This document shows, piece after piece, positions 1-10,325 of a DNA stretch of 64,000 bases. The stretch is from Pseudevernia furfuracea (Eukaryota > Ascomycota > Lecanoromycetes > Lecanorales > Parmeliaceae): the NCBI GenBank assembly GCA_022315425.1, contig JAIUPT010000041.1:1550001-1614000 (forward strand), read 5' to 3'. Position numbers and translations under genes: made by a program. Within the stretch, counting starts at the first letter, position 1. Each line of letters begins with the position of its first letter. The notes under the pieces are model-generated. The model searched no databases. It saw nothing but the letters and a program-made list of their open reading frames with translations, and was not told the DNA's origin.

Positions 1-1799
1 CTCAATTCTAATCACTGCGGCTGAACTTGCTCAACTCAAACATCTCACTCCGAGGGCTGGCATTATTGACCCTCGTGTACTATAATATACACCAACTTCT
101 ACAGGCCTGAAGTCTGCTGAGCATGATCCATGCCGCTCCCGACCTTCTGGCTCAGCCCGTGTGATCCCTGTCCCAGCTATGTCAAGATGAAGGAGCCCGA
201 AAGAAAAAAGTTGACCCCTTGCCCCGTCTCCCCTCCTCCTCGATCCTGCAGCACTAACAAAGGCAAACATGACCTAAACGGTGTCAGATCACAATGCACG
301 TCAGGAAACAGGTTTGTCACCTTTTGGATCGGAGCGGGCCTGCCTGTTCATCCCCCTCTTGTGAAACGAAAGGAAAAACAGCCGTGGCCGAGCGTATCGC
401 TCTTTTCTCATTGCAGCGTTTCGCTGCATCATCCCTGTATTTCTACTAGGCGAAAGTTCGGAGCTATGAAAATGACAGTAGTGCTCCTCGTGCTTCCTAT
501 TCGAGGGTTCAACCGCGACATGTTACATCGCTTTTCATTGCGCCTTCCCCTCCTACATGATGTGACCTATGAAGCAACTAATAGTTATTGCGTTATCGTA
601 GGTACCTAAGCGCCGGGGGGTTGCAAACAGGATTGATTTGGGGGGTAGCAGTGGCGCCGCGTGGCCGCAGTTTGCAGATTATAGCCTATAGGGCTGACGA
701 AACGCAAACGAAACGCCGAAATGCAATCCTGACAGCCATGAGGGATTTCTCAGGGATTTCGGCCAAAGCTGAGGTTTCGATCTTTGAATCTTTCGGCCCC
801 CACCCCCCACCCCCCCTTTTCAGCTTAGAAACCAGAAATCATGCACGAAAGTGCAAGAGGTGTGGTGGAAAACGTGTGGAACACGCGTGGAAAACGTGGG
901 CTTGAAGGATTCTCCTGCAAACATGTGGTTCGGGCTTGAGGGCCCCCCGAATGATTGATCGGATTGGCTGTCAGAATTCATCTGGTGGTGGGTCAGCCAC
1001 GTGAAAGGAATTTGACACACCGACAGATTGAATGTATTGGATGTCAAAATTCATCTGATGGTGGGTCAGCCACGTGAAAGGACTTCCTGGAAATATGTCT
1101 TTTTTCTTTTTGGTTTTTGGTTTGTTTCTTTTGACTTGACTGGCCGATTGATTGCCTGAGGCTGACATTTCTTTCCTTTGTTGTCATCTCTTGAGGCGAT
1201 TGCATTTTTCTATTCTTATAATTCCAAATACCTTTTGGCTCTTTGGCTCTTTGGGGGCTCCTTTGCCAAATGGCGTCGAGTAGAGAGCGGTGAGAAGTCT
1301 CATCGAACCAGGCATACGGTACCGATAGCGTACCTAGATGAGCCAAGCCAGTTTATCTGGCTTTGGGCCGTTAGCCGATACTTGGCCTGCACAGTAAGAA
1401 AGGAAAGAGTAGAATAGAGTGGAGTAGAGTAGAGTAGTGTAGAGTAGTGTAGCGTTGTGTAGAGTAGAGTAGGCCCGGTCCATCCGTATTCTTCAGCTTA
1501 CCAACTTCTTCAGGATTTCGTGTTGTAGTGGTGTAGGTATATTAATCATATTTAGATGTGGAAATTTCTCAAAAGGATCTGGTCATGGCGTCCTACCGAG
1601 GTAATGAATCCACTTGATGAGATCATCAGTTGGACAAATCTTGTTTGCTTGCTTCATCCATCTATGTAACTATGTTGTATCTGTCTTCACTGCAATTCGA
1701 ATACTACTTCCCTGATTTGCTCAACAACTGACCGCATTCACAAGCTGTTCTCGCTCATCATAGGCATATAGGCATTCCTAGGTGTAGTAGCAATGCTAA
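1..1799. other. intergenic, no gene recognised
   Basis: No reading frame here resembles a known protein and none has convincing splice continuations. It holds two copies of a 73-bp unit (about 949-1081, sharing GGTGGGTCAGCCACGTGAAA) and a GTAGA/GTGTA microsatellite at about 1405-1470. The longest frame, 160 codons at 130-609, looks like chance. Confidence 0.6.
949..1081. repeat. two tandem copies of a 73-bp unit
   Basis: The block AATTCATCTG-G/A-TGGTGGGTC followed by AGCCACGTGAAAGGA occurs at about 975-1009 and again at about 1048-1082, a spacing of 73 bp. The bases 5' of each copy are also alike (GATTGATCGGATTGGCTGTC against GATTGAATGTATTGGATGTC). Each copy contains CACGTG, an E-box. It is a simple local duplication with no coding content. 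Confidence 0.7.
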
Positions 1800-3667
1800 T
1801 TAGCTCTCCAAGTGCACCCCGGCAGCGATAGCACATCTGTGGGTAGCGTCAGCGGTGGGCCCCGAGCCAAAAGAAAGGGTGTACGTACGGATCCACAGCA
1901 TAGTGGATATTGCAGTGCTCCCATTCCTCGTCCCGGGAAAGTGCTGCTTTGAACTGGACTGCGTCCTCCACTTTACAGAAACGGAACACGACTGAACGCG
2001 CCTGCCATTATGGGTTTAGTATTGTAGGTGGAAGAAGGAACTAATGTAAGATGGCTACTCACACCACCGGCATTATACCCGTCAGCGATCTTCTCCACTT
2101 TGCGATTCTTTCTCTCAGCCATCTTGAGAAGTCCGTCCATGCCCCACTCGGCCTCTACTCCCACCGCACGTACACAGCGAGTGACCCCCGAAATGATCCA
2201 ACCTTGAAGCAAGCCACCGACGACATCGACATCTTTGGAGAGCTCGACAAACAGAACAAGCTCGCGACCTTTGGCATCTTTCTTGTAGACGAGGCCATTG
2301 GAAGTTTCGTTGTAGAATTTCATGCAATCTCCTGCGTCCATGAACCGAACGACTGCTGAGAGATCACCAGCAGCGGAAGAGCGAATGTGCATTTCTTCGA
2401 TGGGTCCACCGTAGACTAGTGAAGCTACGAAGGTAGCTGTCGAGCCACGAGGGAGGTCTTTGATGATGACCTTGCGTGTCTTGGCGGCTGTTTGCCGGTC
2501 AGCAATGACTGGAAGCGAAAAGATGTCGGGCTTACCAGGCCTACTCCTCTCCTCCAGCTTTGGCCAAGTTTTGAAGAATGTCTGGTGCTCAAGGCTCTCA
2601 CTCTGTGCTGATACATCTGTCAGGGGCTTCGTATCAGCCGAGTCTGTGATGATCTTGGATTCAACGCCGTTTGTAGCAGCTCGAATGGCATCCTTGGCAG
2701 CATCAGAGTCAGCAGTTTTGCTTGTCACAACCGGGGAAATATCCTCGGCGTATGACAGATTTGTCTCAGTCTTGACGGAATTTTGGCTGGAACCCCGTGT
2801 TGCCCGTAGGTGAGGTGGCATGTAAGCCTTGGATGTTGACGATACATCGCTCTCTTCCTTGACTCGATCAGTGTAAGCGATATTTGACAGTTTCTCCTCA
2901 TTCGCTCTGCTGGCCTTGGCTTGGACTTTCTCCACCGATTCAGTGTGAGCTGAGGGTTTGAGGTTCTCGTCGCTCTCCGCTTCAGGCTTGACCTGAACAT
3001 CATCTACCTTATCTCCATGAATCTTGGTCGGCAGAAGAGAAAGTTTGTTGACAAAAGAAGGCGGTGCCTTGGAGAAGAGAGATTGTGTGTTGTGCTCGCC
3101 AATCAAGTTTTTGCCTGCTCTGTGATCAGCGTCAGCCGCTTTGAAAGACATCCTATCGAAAGTATCATTGATAGCAGGATTTGGTTCGAGAGTTTTGACG
3201 GGGGTAAGGAATTTTGCAGAACGTGCTCCGCTACGCATCGAAGGCTTGTCACGAGTAGACCCTGGGGCCCACATGGACTCGCTTAAAGGTCGGCCATTCA
3301 TGTTATTCACAAAATCAGAGAAAGCGTCGGCGACGTCTTGATTGTGAGTATTCATGTTTGTCAGGTGTGGGCTTGACACTGCTGTTTTTGGCGTGTTCTG
3401 TGGGGCTGTAATGCCACTGATATGAGGGCTTGATGTCATTTGGTGATGGTCCTGACTGGCGACGGTAGCACGTGGAGGTGTTTTTGCTCCTCCGGACGTG
3501 TTGTAGTCACTGATATGCTTATTTTCAGTAGTGTCGACGGTCGAGCTAGTTCCATTGGCTTTTTGATCATGTTGAGTAGTGGGTGATGAGTTGATAGTAG
3601 TGAGGCTCGGATACTCCAACTGGCCCTTCATCTGCGAGATGAAGCGTCGCACATTGTCACCGTCCAT
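1800..3667 (-). CDS. RRM-like fungal protein of unknown function
   Basis: Exons on the minus strand are 3667-2063, 2001-1889 and 1836-1800, giving 584 aa in phase. The first intron has donor GTGAGT after NAGG and the second has donor GTACGT. About 370 N-terminal residues are low-complexity, Ser/Thr/Lys-rich and probably disordered. The C-terminal part looks like an RNA-recognition-motif fold: a strand RKVIIKDLPRG, then a helix, then SAVVRFMDAGDCMKFYNE. A second half (TRCVRAVGVEAEWGMDGLL) is completed by exon 2 (RSVVFRFCKVEDAVQFKAAL), as in paired RRM-like folds. I do not recognise the orthologue, and the RNA-binding role is inference from fold pattern only. The longest frame opens with TTG at 3691, but the first ATG in frame is at 3667. 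A 5'UTR intron with donor GTGAGT near 3756 is plausible. Confidence 0.75.
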
Positions 3668-4134
3668 CTTGATTCCTTGGTCTGGGGTCAAGTATGTCTT
3701 CGCTTGGTCAACATCGCAAAATTGTAAAGGATCTCGTCTGCATCAAATACACTCACGTCTCTGTAGGTTAAGGGATCTACTCGCGTACCGGCCCTCTGGT
3801 CAATAAAACTGGGATTTAGAATAATTCCGATAAGAGCCGTGTAGCAGCACCAAGCTTTCAAGGCTAGTGCTGGGAGATTGGTGAAATGTTGGACGTGGGG
3901 GGTTAATGGTTGCGTTGGTGTTGTGAGTTGAATATGTTGATGGCAGTGAAAGGAATAAATTAGCGTGTTTGTTGTTTTCCTTTTCCTCAGCAAAAGTGTT
4001 ACACGTGAATATTTTCTTTTTCAGGTTAAGTAGTCATCAAGATTCACTCAGTACTGATCCTGCAAAAGTTTCTCTCAAAAGGTATCTGAACACTCCGATC
4101 GCTATGCAAAAATTTGAACCGCTCACCCATCTAC
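3668..4134. other. 5' leader of the RRM-like gene and intergenic DNA
   Basis: Read on the minus strand this is a C/A-rich leader ending in two very short upstream frames (ATGs near 3743 and 3717) before the start at 3667. A donor GTGAGT near 3756 with acceptor near 3700 could splice both out. The 4000-4134 part is the 3' flank of the GT69 gene. No gene was found. Confidence 0.5.
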
Positions 4135-5736
4135 TCATCCCGGAGGTACAGTGCTTGTCTCCCAATTCTTCTCCCCATCCCGCTGACTCTCCTTGATGAG
4201 CTGCAACGTCCTTATGCCACAGTACCCACCTCCTGTAGCTTCTCTAAACTCCTTCTGGAAAGATCCACCTGCTTTGAGATTCTTGTCCTCCACCCACACC
4301 TTTTCCTCTACTTGTGACCCTACTACTTCAGTCCGCCGTGGATTGAACCAAGGAAGTCCGACCAGATGATTGATGAGATTGTGCGGAATTGAGAAAAGAC
4401 GCTCCACACGCTGGACTCTTCGAATCCAAGGCAGAGTCCTACTACTGTATGCAACGCGGACGAAGGGATTCATATACACGCCCACATAGTCGCCTTCTTC
4501 ATCGAAAGTACTCTGATTCAAGAGATCTGCATGGATCAAACAGCATTCAGATGCATCCCAATAGGTATCAGGCGTTGCTCGAAAGCGTAGTGGTGGATTA
4601 GCTTGAAAAGGTTTGGCATCGAAAGCTACCATCCCTCCCCAACAGCTTTTGACCCTCACGGTATCCTTGCCCGCAAGTACATCTCGTCGGCTAGTGCCGC
4701 TGCCGGCGTTTGTAAACCACGGAAAGAAGGGAACACCCATGCTATAACCTTCGAGGTCTCGAGTAGCAAAAGTGTCGTAGAACTTGAAAGGGTTTATAAA
4801 GTCCACGGCGCAGGCAGCACGATAGGCAGTTTTGCCGTGCTCGTCCATATTCGTTGATAGGAGAAGCTGCGCAGCTTCTATAGGATCAAACGCGACATCG
4901 TTCAGATATAACAGCTTGTCATAATTGATCTCAGGATGCTCGTCCAGAGGCAAAAGAGCTCTGTTGCGAACTTCTGCCAAGTATGCAATACGCTTGGTCC
5001 GTTCGGACCCATCGGGTAGTCTGATACGCGGAAGCTCTTCAGGAGGCGGCGAGTCTTCGAGGACCATACTGTGCTGACATTGGACCCTCCTTTCAAACTT
5101 GAATTGAGCAACCTGGCCCCCTTCACCACTGGTGTTCTCGTAGATGCTTAAAAACACATTTCTATTGCCTAGCATATTGATGAGTTTCAGCACCGCTTCT
5201 CCCCATGCACCACCAAGAAGATGGCCACCTTCGTCGTATATACTAGCAGCGATGAAGATCTTTTGATTCTCTGGATTCGCACGCCCATAATCCTCAGAGC
5301 TCTCAATTCGTGCTTTCAAAGACTGGTAATGCGCCGGTGGTTTGGTATATGAAGGCTCTAGGAAGAGCGCAACGAACAAGACTAACGCCAAAAAGATACC
5401 AACGAAGGCATAGCAGCTGCATAATGATCGGAGAGAGGGTCTGTGAAGGCCTAGCCTGGGACGACGCGGAAGCTTGGAATGCGTTCGAGAATGCGCATCG
5501 CAAACGAAGACTTTTCTCAGGAGTAGAGGATTGATCGAGGAGAGTATCCTCCGAGTGATAGACGCCGGTTGATTGATGTAGGATGGACTGGTCTGTCCTC
5601 GCGACTGGAAGTCGGCTTCGTCTAGATCGAAGAAGAGTTGCGATTGGAAGTCGGCTTCATCGTAGATACCATCAGACTCGTACGAGTCACGACCAGCGAG
5701 CTCATACTCATTAGAGTAGATTGGGCGCTGCGGCAT
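4135..5736 (-). CDS. GT69 family alpha-1,3-mannosyltransferase (CAP59/CMT1 type)
   Basis: Single exon, 533 aa, ATG at 5736. It is a type II membrane protein: a cytosolic tail of about 105 residues, one membrane anchor at about 107-127 (GIFLALVLFVALFL), then a lumenal catalytic domain. The domain has the family blocks IFIAASIYDEGG, LLYLNDVAFDP, AACAVDFINPFKFYDTFATR, FPWFTNAGSGTSRRD, SCWGGMVAFDAKPF and CCLIHADL. Family knowledge: CAP59/CMT1 proteins of GT69 transfer mannose in the Golgi and are needed for capsule export in Cryptococcus; in ascomycetes the substrate is poorly known. The tail has a small duplication (DEADFQSQ and DEADFQSR). It is head to head with the Asn-tRNA synthetase, 193 bp between starts. 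Confidence 0.92.
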   Translation of the reverse strand: MPQRPIYSNEYELAGRDSYESDGIYDEADFQSQLFFDLDEADFQSRGQTSPSYINQPASITRRILSSINPLLLRKVFVCDAHSRTHSKLPRRPRLGLHRPSLRSLCSCYAFVGIFLALVLFVALFLEPSYTKPPAHYQSLKARIESSEDYGRANPENQKIFIAASIYDEGGHLLGGAWGEAVLKLINMLGNRNVFLSIYENTSGEGGQVAQFKFERRVQCQHSMVLEDSPPPEELPRIRLPDGSERTKRIAYLAEVRNRALLPLDEHPEINYDKLLYLNDVAFDPIEAAQLLLSTNMDEHGKTAYRAACAVDFINPFKFYDTFATRDLEGYSMGVPFFPWFTNAGSGTSRRDVLAGKDTVRVKSCWGGMVAFDAKPFQANPPLRFRATPDTYWDASECCLIHADLLNQSTFDEEGDYVGVYMNPFVRVAYSSRTLPWIRRVQRVERLFSIPHNLINHLVGLPWFNPRRTEVVGSQVEEKVWVEDKNLKAGGSFQKEFREATGGGYCGIRTLQLIKESQRDGEKNWETSTVPPG

Positions 5737-5929
5737 ACCGAATCATCATGTGTTTCTTCTTAAGAGTGTAGAGGGCCAAAAGGGGTTCAGCACAAAATGA
5801 AGTCGTCGTGGCCAGGCTGTCGAGCATGACCAAAGTCTTGGCAGCGGATTATAGTACTTCCAATTCCCGGTTCATTCGATCACCGACTCAATCCGCTCTG
5901 TTTTTCTTCAATTCTTGGCTCCGCAGAAT

Positions 5930-7761
5930 ATGGCTACCACCGCTAGAAAGATACACGTCGACGAAGACACTGGGAAAGATGACGCTTCAGCTGACGGTTC
6001 AGAGACATTACCATACAAAAGCCTATTATTCGCGCACATTCAACACCCACCGTCCCAAACAGATGGACCACAGTATCTTACGCGCAAGTCGGAGACTGGA
6101 CCCGTCAGTGAAGATGGCGACCCTGAAGCTCGTAAGGATTGGAAGCCAGCTACCAAGTCTTCCCTGAAGAAATGCAGCAATCTGTATGAACAGCACAAGA
6201 GAAAACAAGCCAAGGGCAATGACTTGGCCATACGCGAGAGATCGGAACAGGAAAAGAGACAGCGAGCGCTGCAAGAAGCAATGGAAGTCCGGATAAGAGA
6301 GAATTCTCAGCTGCCAAAGGCATTCAAGATACGTCTCAATGAGAAAGATCCAGCCCTTGTAAAGCTGAGGAATGGCACAACCGTCGAGGACGTAGGCTAC
6401 ACTGAAGGTCGAGGCTCGAGAGTAAGAGTCACGGGACGTGTGCACAGGTTCCGTACGCAAAAGGACGTCATCTTCATTACGCTCCAAGATGGATACGGCT
6501 TTCTCCAGTGCGTCCTTACGGGCGACTTGACCAAGACATATGACGCCTTGACTCTCACTCAAGAGACGTCCATGGAAATCTACGGCGAGATGTGGGAGGT
6601 TCCTCCAGGACAGCACGCACCAGACGACCGAGAGCTCCACGCCGACTACTATGAAATAATTGGCAAAGCCGCCGGCGAGAAAGAAGCCATCACCACCCGC
6701 GCAGCCCCAGATGCTGACCCACAAACCCTTCTGGACAACCGCCATCTCGTCCTTCGTGGCGAGACCTCATCTTCCGTTATGAAAGTTCGCGCTGCTATCC
6801 TTCGTGCCTACCGTCACACCTATGAACTCGAAGTCACCCCCAGCTGCCTCGAAGTTACTCCCCCTTGTATGGTACAAACCCAGGTTGAAGGCGGCGCTAC
6901 CCTGTTTGAGTTTAACTACTACGGGGAGAAAGCGTACCTCACCCAGTCTTCACAACTCTATCTCGAGACCTGCCTGCCCTCTCTCGGTAACGTTTTCTGC
7001 GTTGCGCCATCTTTCCGCGCCGAGAAATCCTCTACTCGTCGCCATCTCTCCGAATACACACACATAGAAGCCGAACTCGACTTTATCACTTTTGACGATC
7101 TTCTTGTTCATCTTGAGCTTGTGATGAGCAAGGTCGTCGAGCATGCTCTTGCAGACCCGAAGATCAGTAAGCTTGTATATGACCTCAACCCTCATTTCAC
7201 CGTCCCAGAGAGACCATTCATGCGCATGAGATACGCTGATGCCATCACCTGGCTGCGCGAGCACGACATCAAGAACGAAGAGGGCCAGCCCCACGAATTT
7301 GGCGATGATATTGCCGAGGCTGCGGAGCGTAGGATGACCGATATAATTAACCGCCCCATATTCCTAACCCATTTCCCCGCCGCTATCAAAGCCTTCTACA
7401 TGAAGAAAGATCCACAGGACTCGAGAGTGACTGAGAGCGTGGACTGCTTGATGCCGGGCGTCGGAGAAATCCTTGGTGGAAGTATGCGCATGGATGATTA
7501 CGAGGAGCTGATGGCTGCGTACGCGAGAGAAGGCATTGATCCGAAGCCTTATTATTGGTACACGGATCAGAGGAAGTGAGTGCTTAGGCTTTTCTTACCG
7601 CACTGCTTTTCGGACATGCTGACTATGTATATAGGTACGGAACATCTCCCCATGGCGGCTACGGCTTTGGCCTCGAACGTTTTCTGGCTTGGATGTGCGG
7701 TCGACACACGGTGCGGGAGTGTTGTCTTTACCCTCGATTCACCGGCCGCTGCACACCGTGA
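5930..7761 (+). CDS. DED81: asparaginyl-tRNA synthetase, cytosolic
   Basis: Exons 5930-7575 and 7635-7761, 590 aa. The intron has donor GTGAGT, a GCTGAC branch and acceptor ATAG. It charges tRNA-Asn for cytosolic translation. Residues about 1-130 are a lysine/arginine-rich eukaryotic extension. An OB-fold anticodon-binding domain follows (VRVTGRVHRFRTQKDVIFIT), then the class II core: motif 2 FRAEKSSTRRHLSEYTHIEA, then GVGEILGGSMRMDDYEEL, and in exon 2 motif 3 GYGFGLERFLAWM. The protein ends PRFTGRCTP, usual for the family. A TTG at 5915 extends the frame, but ATG 5930 has a good context and is the likely start. No mitochondrial targeting sequence is obvious. Confidence 0.96.
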
Positions 7762-8299
7762 GTTGCACTAAGATATGTGGTATCTTGTTGGGATCTATGA
7801 GAGGAGGATTGATTGATTAACTATGGAAGTATATGTAGGCTACTTTATATCATAAGAAGCCTGTGACAAAACCACGCTAGTGCTTGCCACCGTGAGGGGT
7901 AGCTACAACACCATGGTGCTGCAGTAGATTCCAACATATCTGTTTCGCTTCGCTTCATCCACCACTGCACACCGTGAACGCTCCTCGGAAACGAGGTTTA
8001 TGCTTTGTGCGTGTTACTTGAGATGAGACAAGCGATTGATGCTCTTAGCGCGAGTATTGCTAGACATGCCGATTCGTAGACGAGATACCACCTAGATCAG
8101 CATGCGATTGAATTCCGAGGGATCTTCTATTCTTGAATGAACAGACTTCCCAGGTTGCTACTATCATACTAGTATCAGCCATATCCCAGTAACAGTAACC
8201 CAATACAGGCAGGATGCAAAGCAATGTAAGCGACCAGGGTATCTTCCCTAACACCTCTGCGCCCACATGATGAAAGCATGACCCCATTATCCCAAGCCT
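7762..8299. other. intergenic between convergent genes
   Basis: This is the shared 3' flank of the Asn-tRNA synthetase and SGF73. A short block, CTGCACACCGTGA, occurs at about 7749 (spanning the synthetase stop) and again near 7965. Nothing else was seen. Confidence 0.6.
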
Positions 8300-9678
8300 T
8301 TATGCATTCCCGGCGCTGGCCACACTTGCCTTCCTCACAGGCACCACCCCAGCTCCTCCACCAGCCGCTCTTCCCTGCGCCTGCAGACTCGGTTTCCTCG
8401 ATGGCCCCTCCCCATTGGCATTCTCACCACCAGTACCCAACACTGGACCCGGCATGGCGCTATCCGAAACCCCTTGCTCCCTACTCCCACCCCCAAACAA
8501 ACCCCCTCCTCCCGAGCCTCTCGACCCCAAGGCATTCCCCAACATCTCCTTCATCCGAATATGCTTGTACTTCCTTGCCGTGGGCACAAAGACATGCTGA
8601 TCCAGCGGCATCGGCCTCACCCTCGCAATCGCAGCCATTACCGCATCCTTCTCCTCATCACTATCCACCGGCCCCTCCGGCGGCCCATCATCCAGTAGCG
8701 GCGCCTTCGCCTCCAATGCCGCTTTTTGAATCTTAGCTTGGTTCCGCTTCTGATACATAGCCAGCAGTTGGTCGTACGGTAGACTCCGGCCGGGGACCGA
8801 ACGTTTGGCGCCCATACTGTGAGATTTGCAGGTTAGGGAGCGAGCGCAGAAACCGCCGTTGGGTAGCATGACGCCGCATTGCTGCTCGACGTTTACGGGT
8901 CCTTTGGGTTTTGGCAACTTGGGCTTGGGGGGCTCGTCTTTTTTGAGTTTCTTCTTCTTAGGCTCTTTGTCGCCTTCGCCGTCTGCTTTACGCTTCTTGG
9001 ATTTCTTGGGGCCGTCGGAGGCTTTAGAAGCGGATTTCTTGGGTGGCTTTTTGGTTGACCCGCTGCCGCCTTCTCCGGCTTCGTTATCACGTTGGTGGTG
9101 GGCCGTTATAGATTCGCCCATTACGGAGTCACCGTCCTTGTCTTTTTCTTCGGCGGTTTCCTTCGCTTTGGCATCTCTAGCCTTGGCATCTTTTGCTTCC
9201 TTCTTCTTACGATTAATCTCTTTCCTCTTATCACACAACTGGGCATGAGAAGCGACGATGGACTCGGGTAAGGGTTTCTTGCAGTAAGTGCACTTGGTGA
9301 GGCCTTGAATGTCTCCAGCTTTCGGTCCGGTGCCATTTACGGCTGGAGAATCTGGAGATGGACTTCGAGTAGTGCCACCTGTCTTTGTCCCTAGTACATA
9401 TCTGTCAGAGAATTGATGGCTAGATGAAAGGTGCACTGCACTGGTCGCGTCTCACCATTGCTCTCAGTATCCCTGGGTTTCGTTTTTTTCGCGATGGACT
9501 TTTTCAGCTTCACTCCTCCAGTGGGCTTATCCTTCTTGGGTACTGGATTTTTGCCGGCACCCGGGTCTACTAAGCTTATTTCGGAGCTGGAAGCTGTGTA
9601 TTCACTGTGAGCTATTCACTGACGACCATGGAGGTGATGCTTGCTCATACCTCTGCGGCTGGGCTCCGTAGACGCCAT
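8300..9678 (-). CDS. SGF73: SAGA complex deubiquitination-module subunit SGF73 (ataxin-7 homologue)
   Basis: Minus-strand exons 9678-9651, 9593-9456 and 9390-8300, 418 aa in phase. SGF73 anchors the histone H2B deubiquitinase module (Ubp8, Sgf11, Sus1) to SAGA in the nucleus. Features in order: a basic N-terminus, an N-terminal zinc-finger-like block CTYCKKPLPESIVASHAQLC, a long Lys-rich linker, then the SCA7 domain with CGVMLPNGGFCARSLTCKSH followed by KRSVPGRSLPYDQLL. In yeast the N-terminal zinc finger activates Ubp8 and the SCA7 domain binds nucleosomes. The C-terminal tail is Gly-rich and disordered. The first exon is only 28 nt, so the start depends on two small introns; their GT/AG sites and phases agree. 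The next gene upstream, ITC1, is also a chromatin gene on the same strand. Confidence 0.9.
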
Positions 9679-10325
9679 TCGGCTAAAGAATGATTGCGGT
9701 CTTGGGATAGAGGCTTTTAGATAATCTATCTGCCAGCGACACTGCTCTGCATGCCGGGAGAAGTATTCACAACTTCACACCTCAAGGGAAGGATGTGCAA
9801 CAAGGTCACTTTTGATACAAGTAGGGCTGAAATATCGGAGCATGATCGGCCCGATGCGGAAGACAATGGTCCGAGGGGCCGAGAGCGCTTTCGTTCCGCT
9901 CTTCTCAAGTCACAACGAGACAACTGCTTTTCACACAAAGAGTAGAGTATTGCTCTTATAAGCTCTTACTGACTTGACATTAATACGAGTAAGATGATAT
10001 CAAGCGTAGGTAGTATGCTCAATTCTAAACCCCTGAACAGTAGTAAGGCATGCTAATCGCAAAAGAAGCCAAATGAGCACCCAAGTGTTTCGATCCGGTC
10101 TTTCCCTAGTTCTATACAATGCTAGATACCCTTGATAATGCAGGAAAGGACGCATGCTTGCATTTTGGGCCAGAAACATCAAAAGACACTGTTGCCTAAA
10201 TAAACAACGGCTTCTAGCCAGTCTCAACCGCATGGCATTGAGCAGCATCGTAATTCGTGATACCTAAGTAAAGGCCGGTCCATGTTTATGCAGCCTCTGT
10301 ACTCGTCTCTCAAACAGCTGGTTAA
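9679..10325. other. intergenic, SGF73 promoter side and ITC1 3' flank
   Basis: There is no coding signal on either strand; the frames at 9726-9945 and 10000-10248 show no family resemblance. It should hold the SGF73 promoter (right of 9678) and the ITC1 terminator (left of 10326). No distinct motif was identified. Confidence 0.55.

Noticed and set aside
130..609. 160-codon open frame at the left end
   Set aside because: Low-complexity Pro/Ser/Arg translation, no family resemblance, no splice partners; likely chance.
6026..6745. 239-codon antisense frame
   Set aside because: Shadow of the Asn-tRNA synthetase frame; the plus strand shows clear class II motifs.
8278..8736. Pro/Ser-rich plus-strand frame
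   Set aside because: Shadow of the SGF73 coding sequence on the opposite strand.
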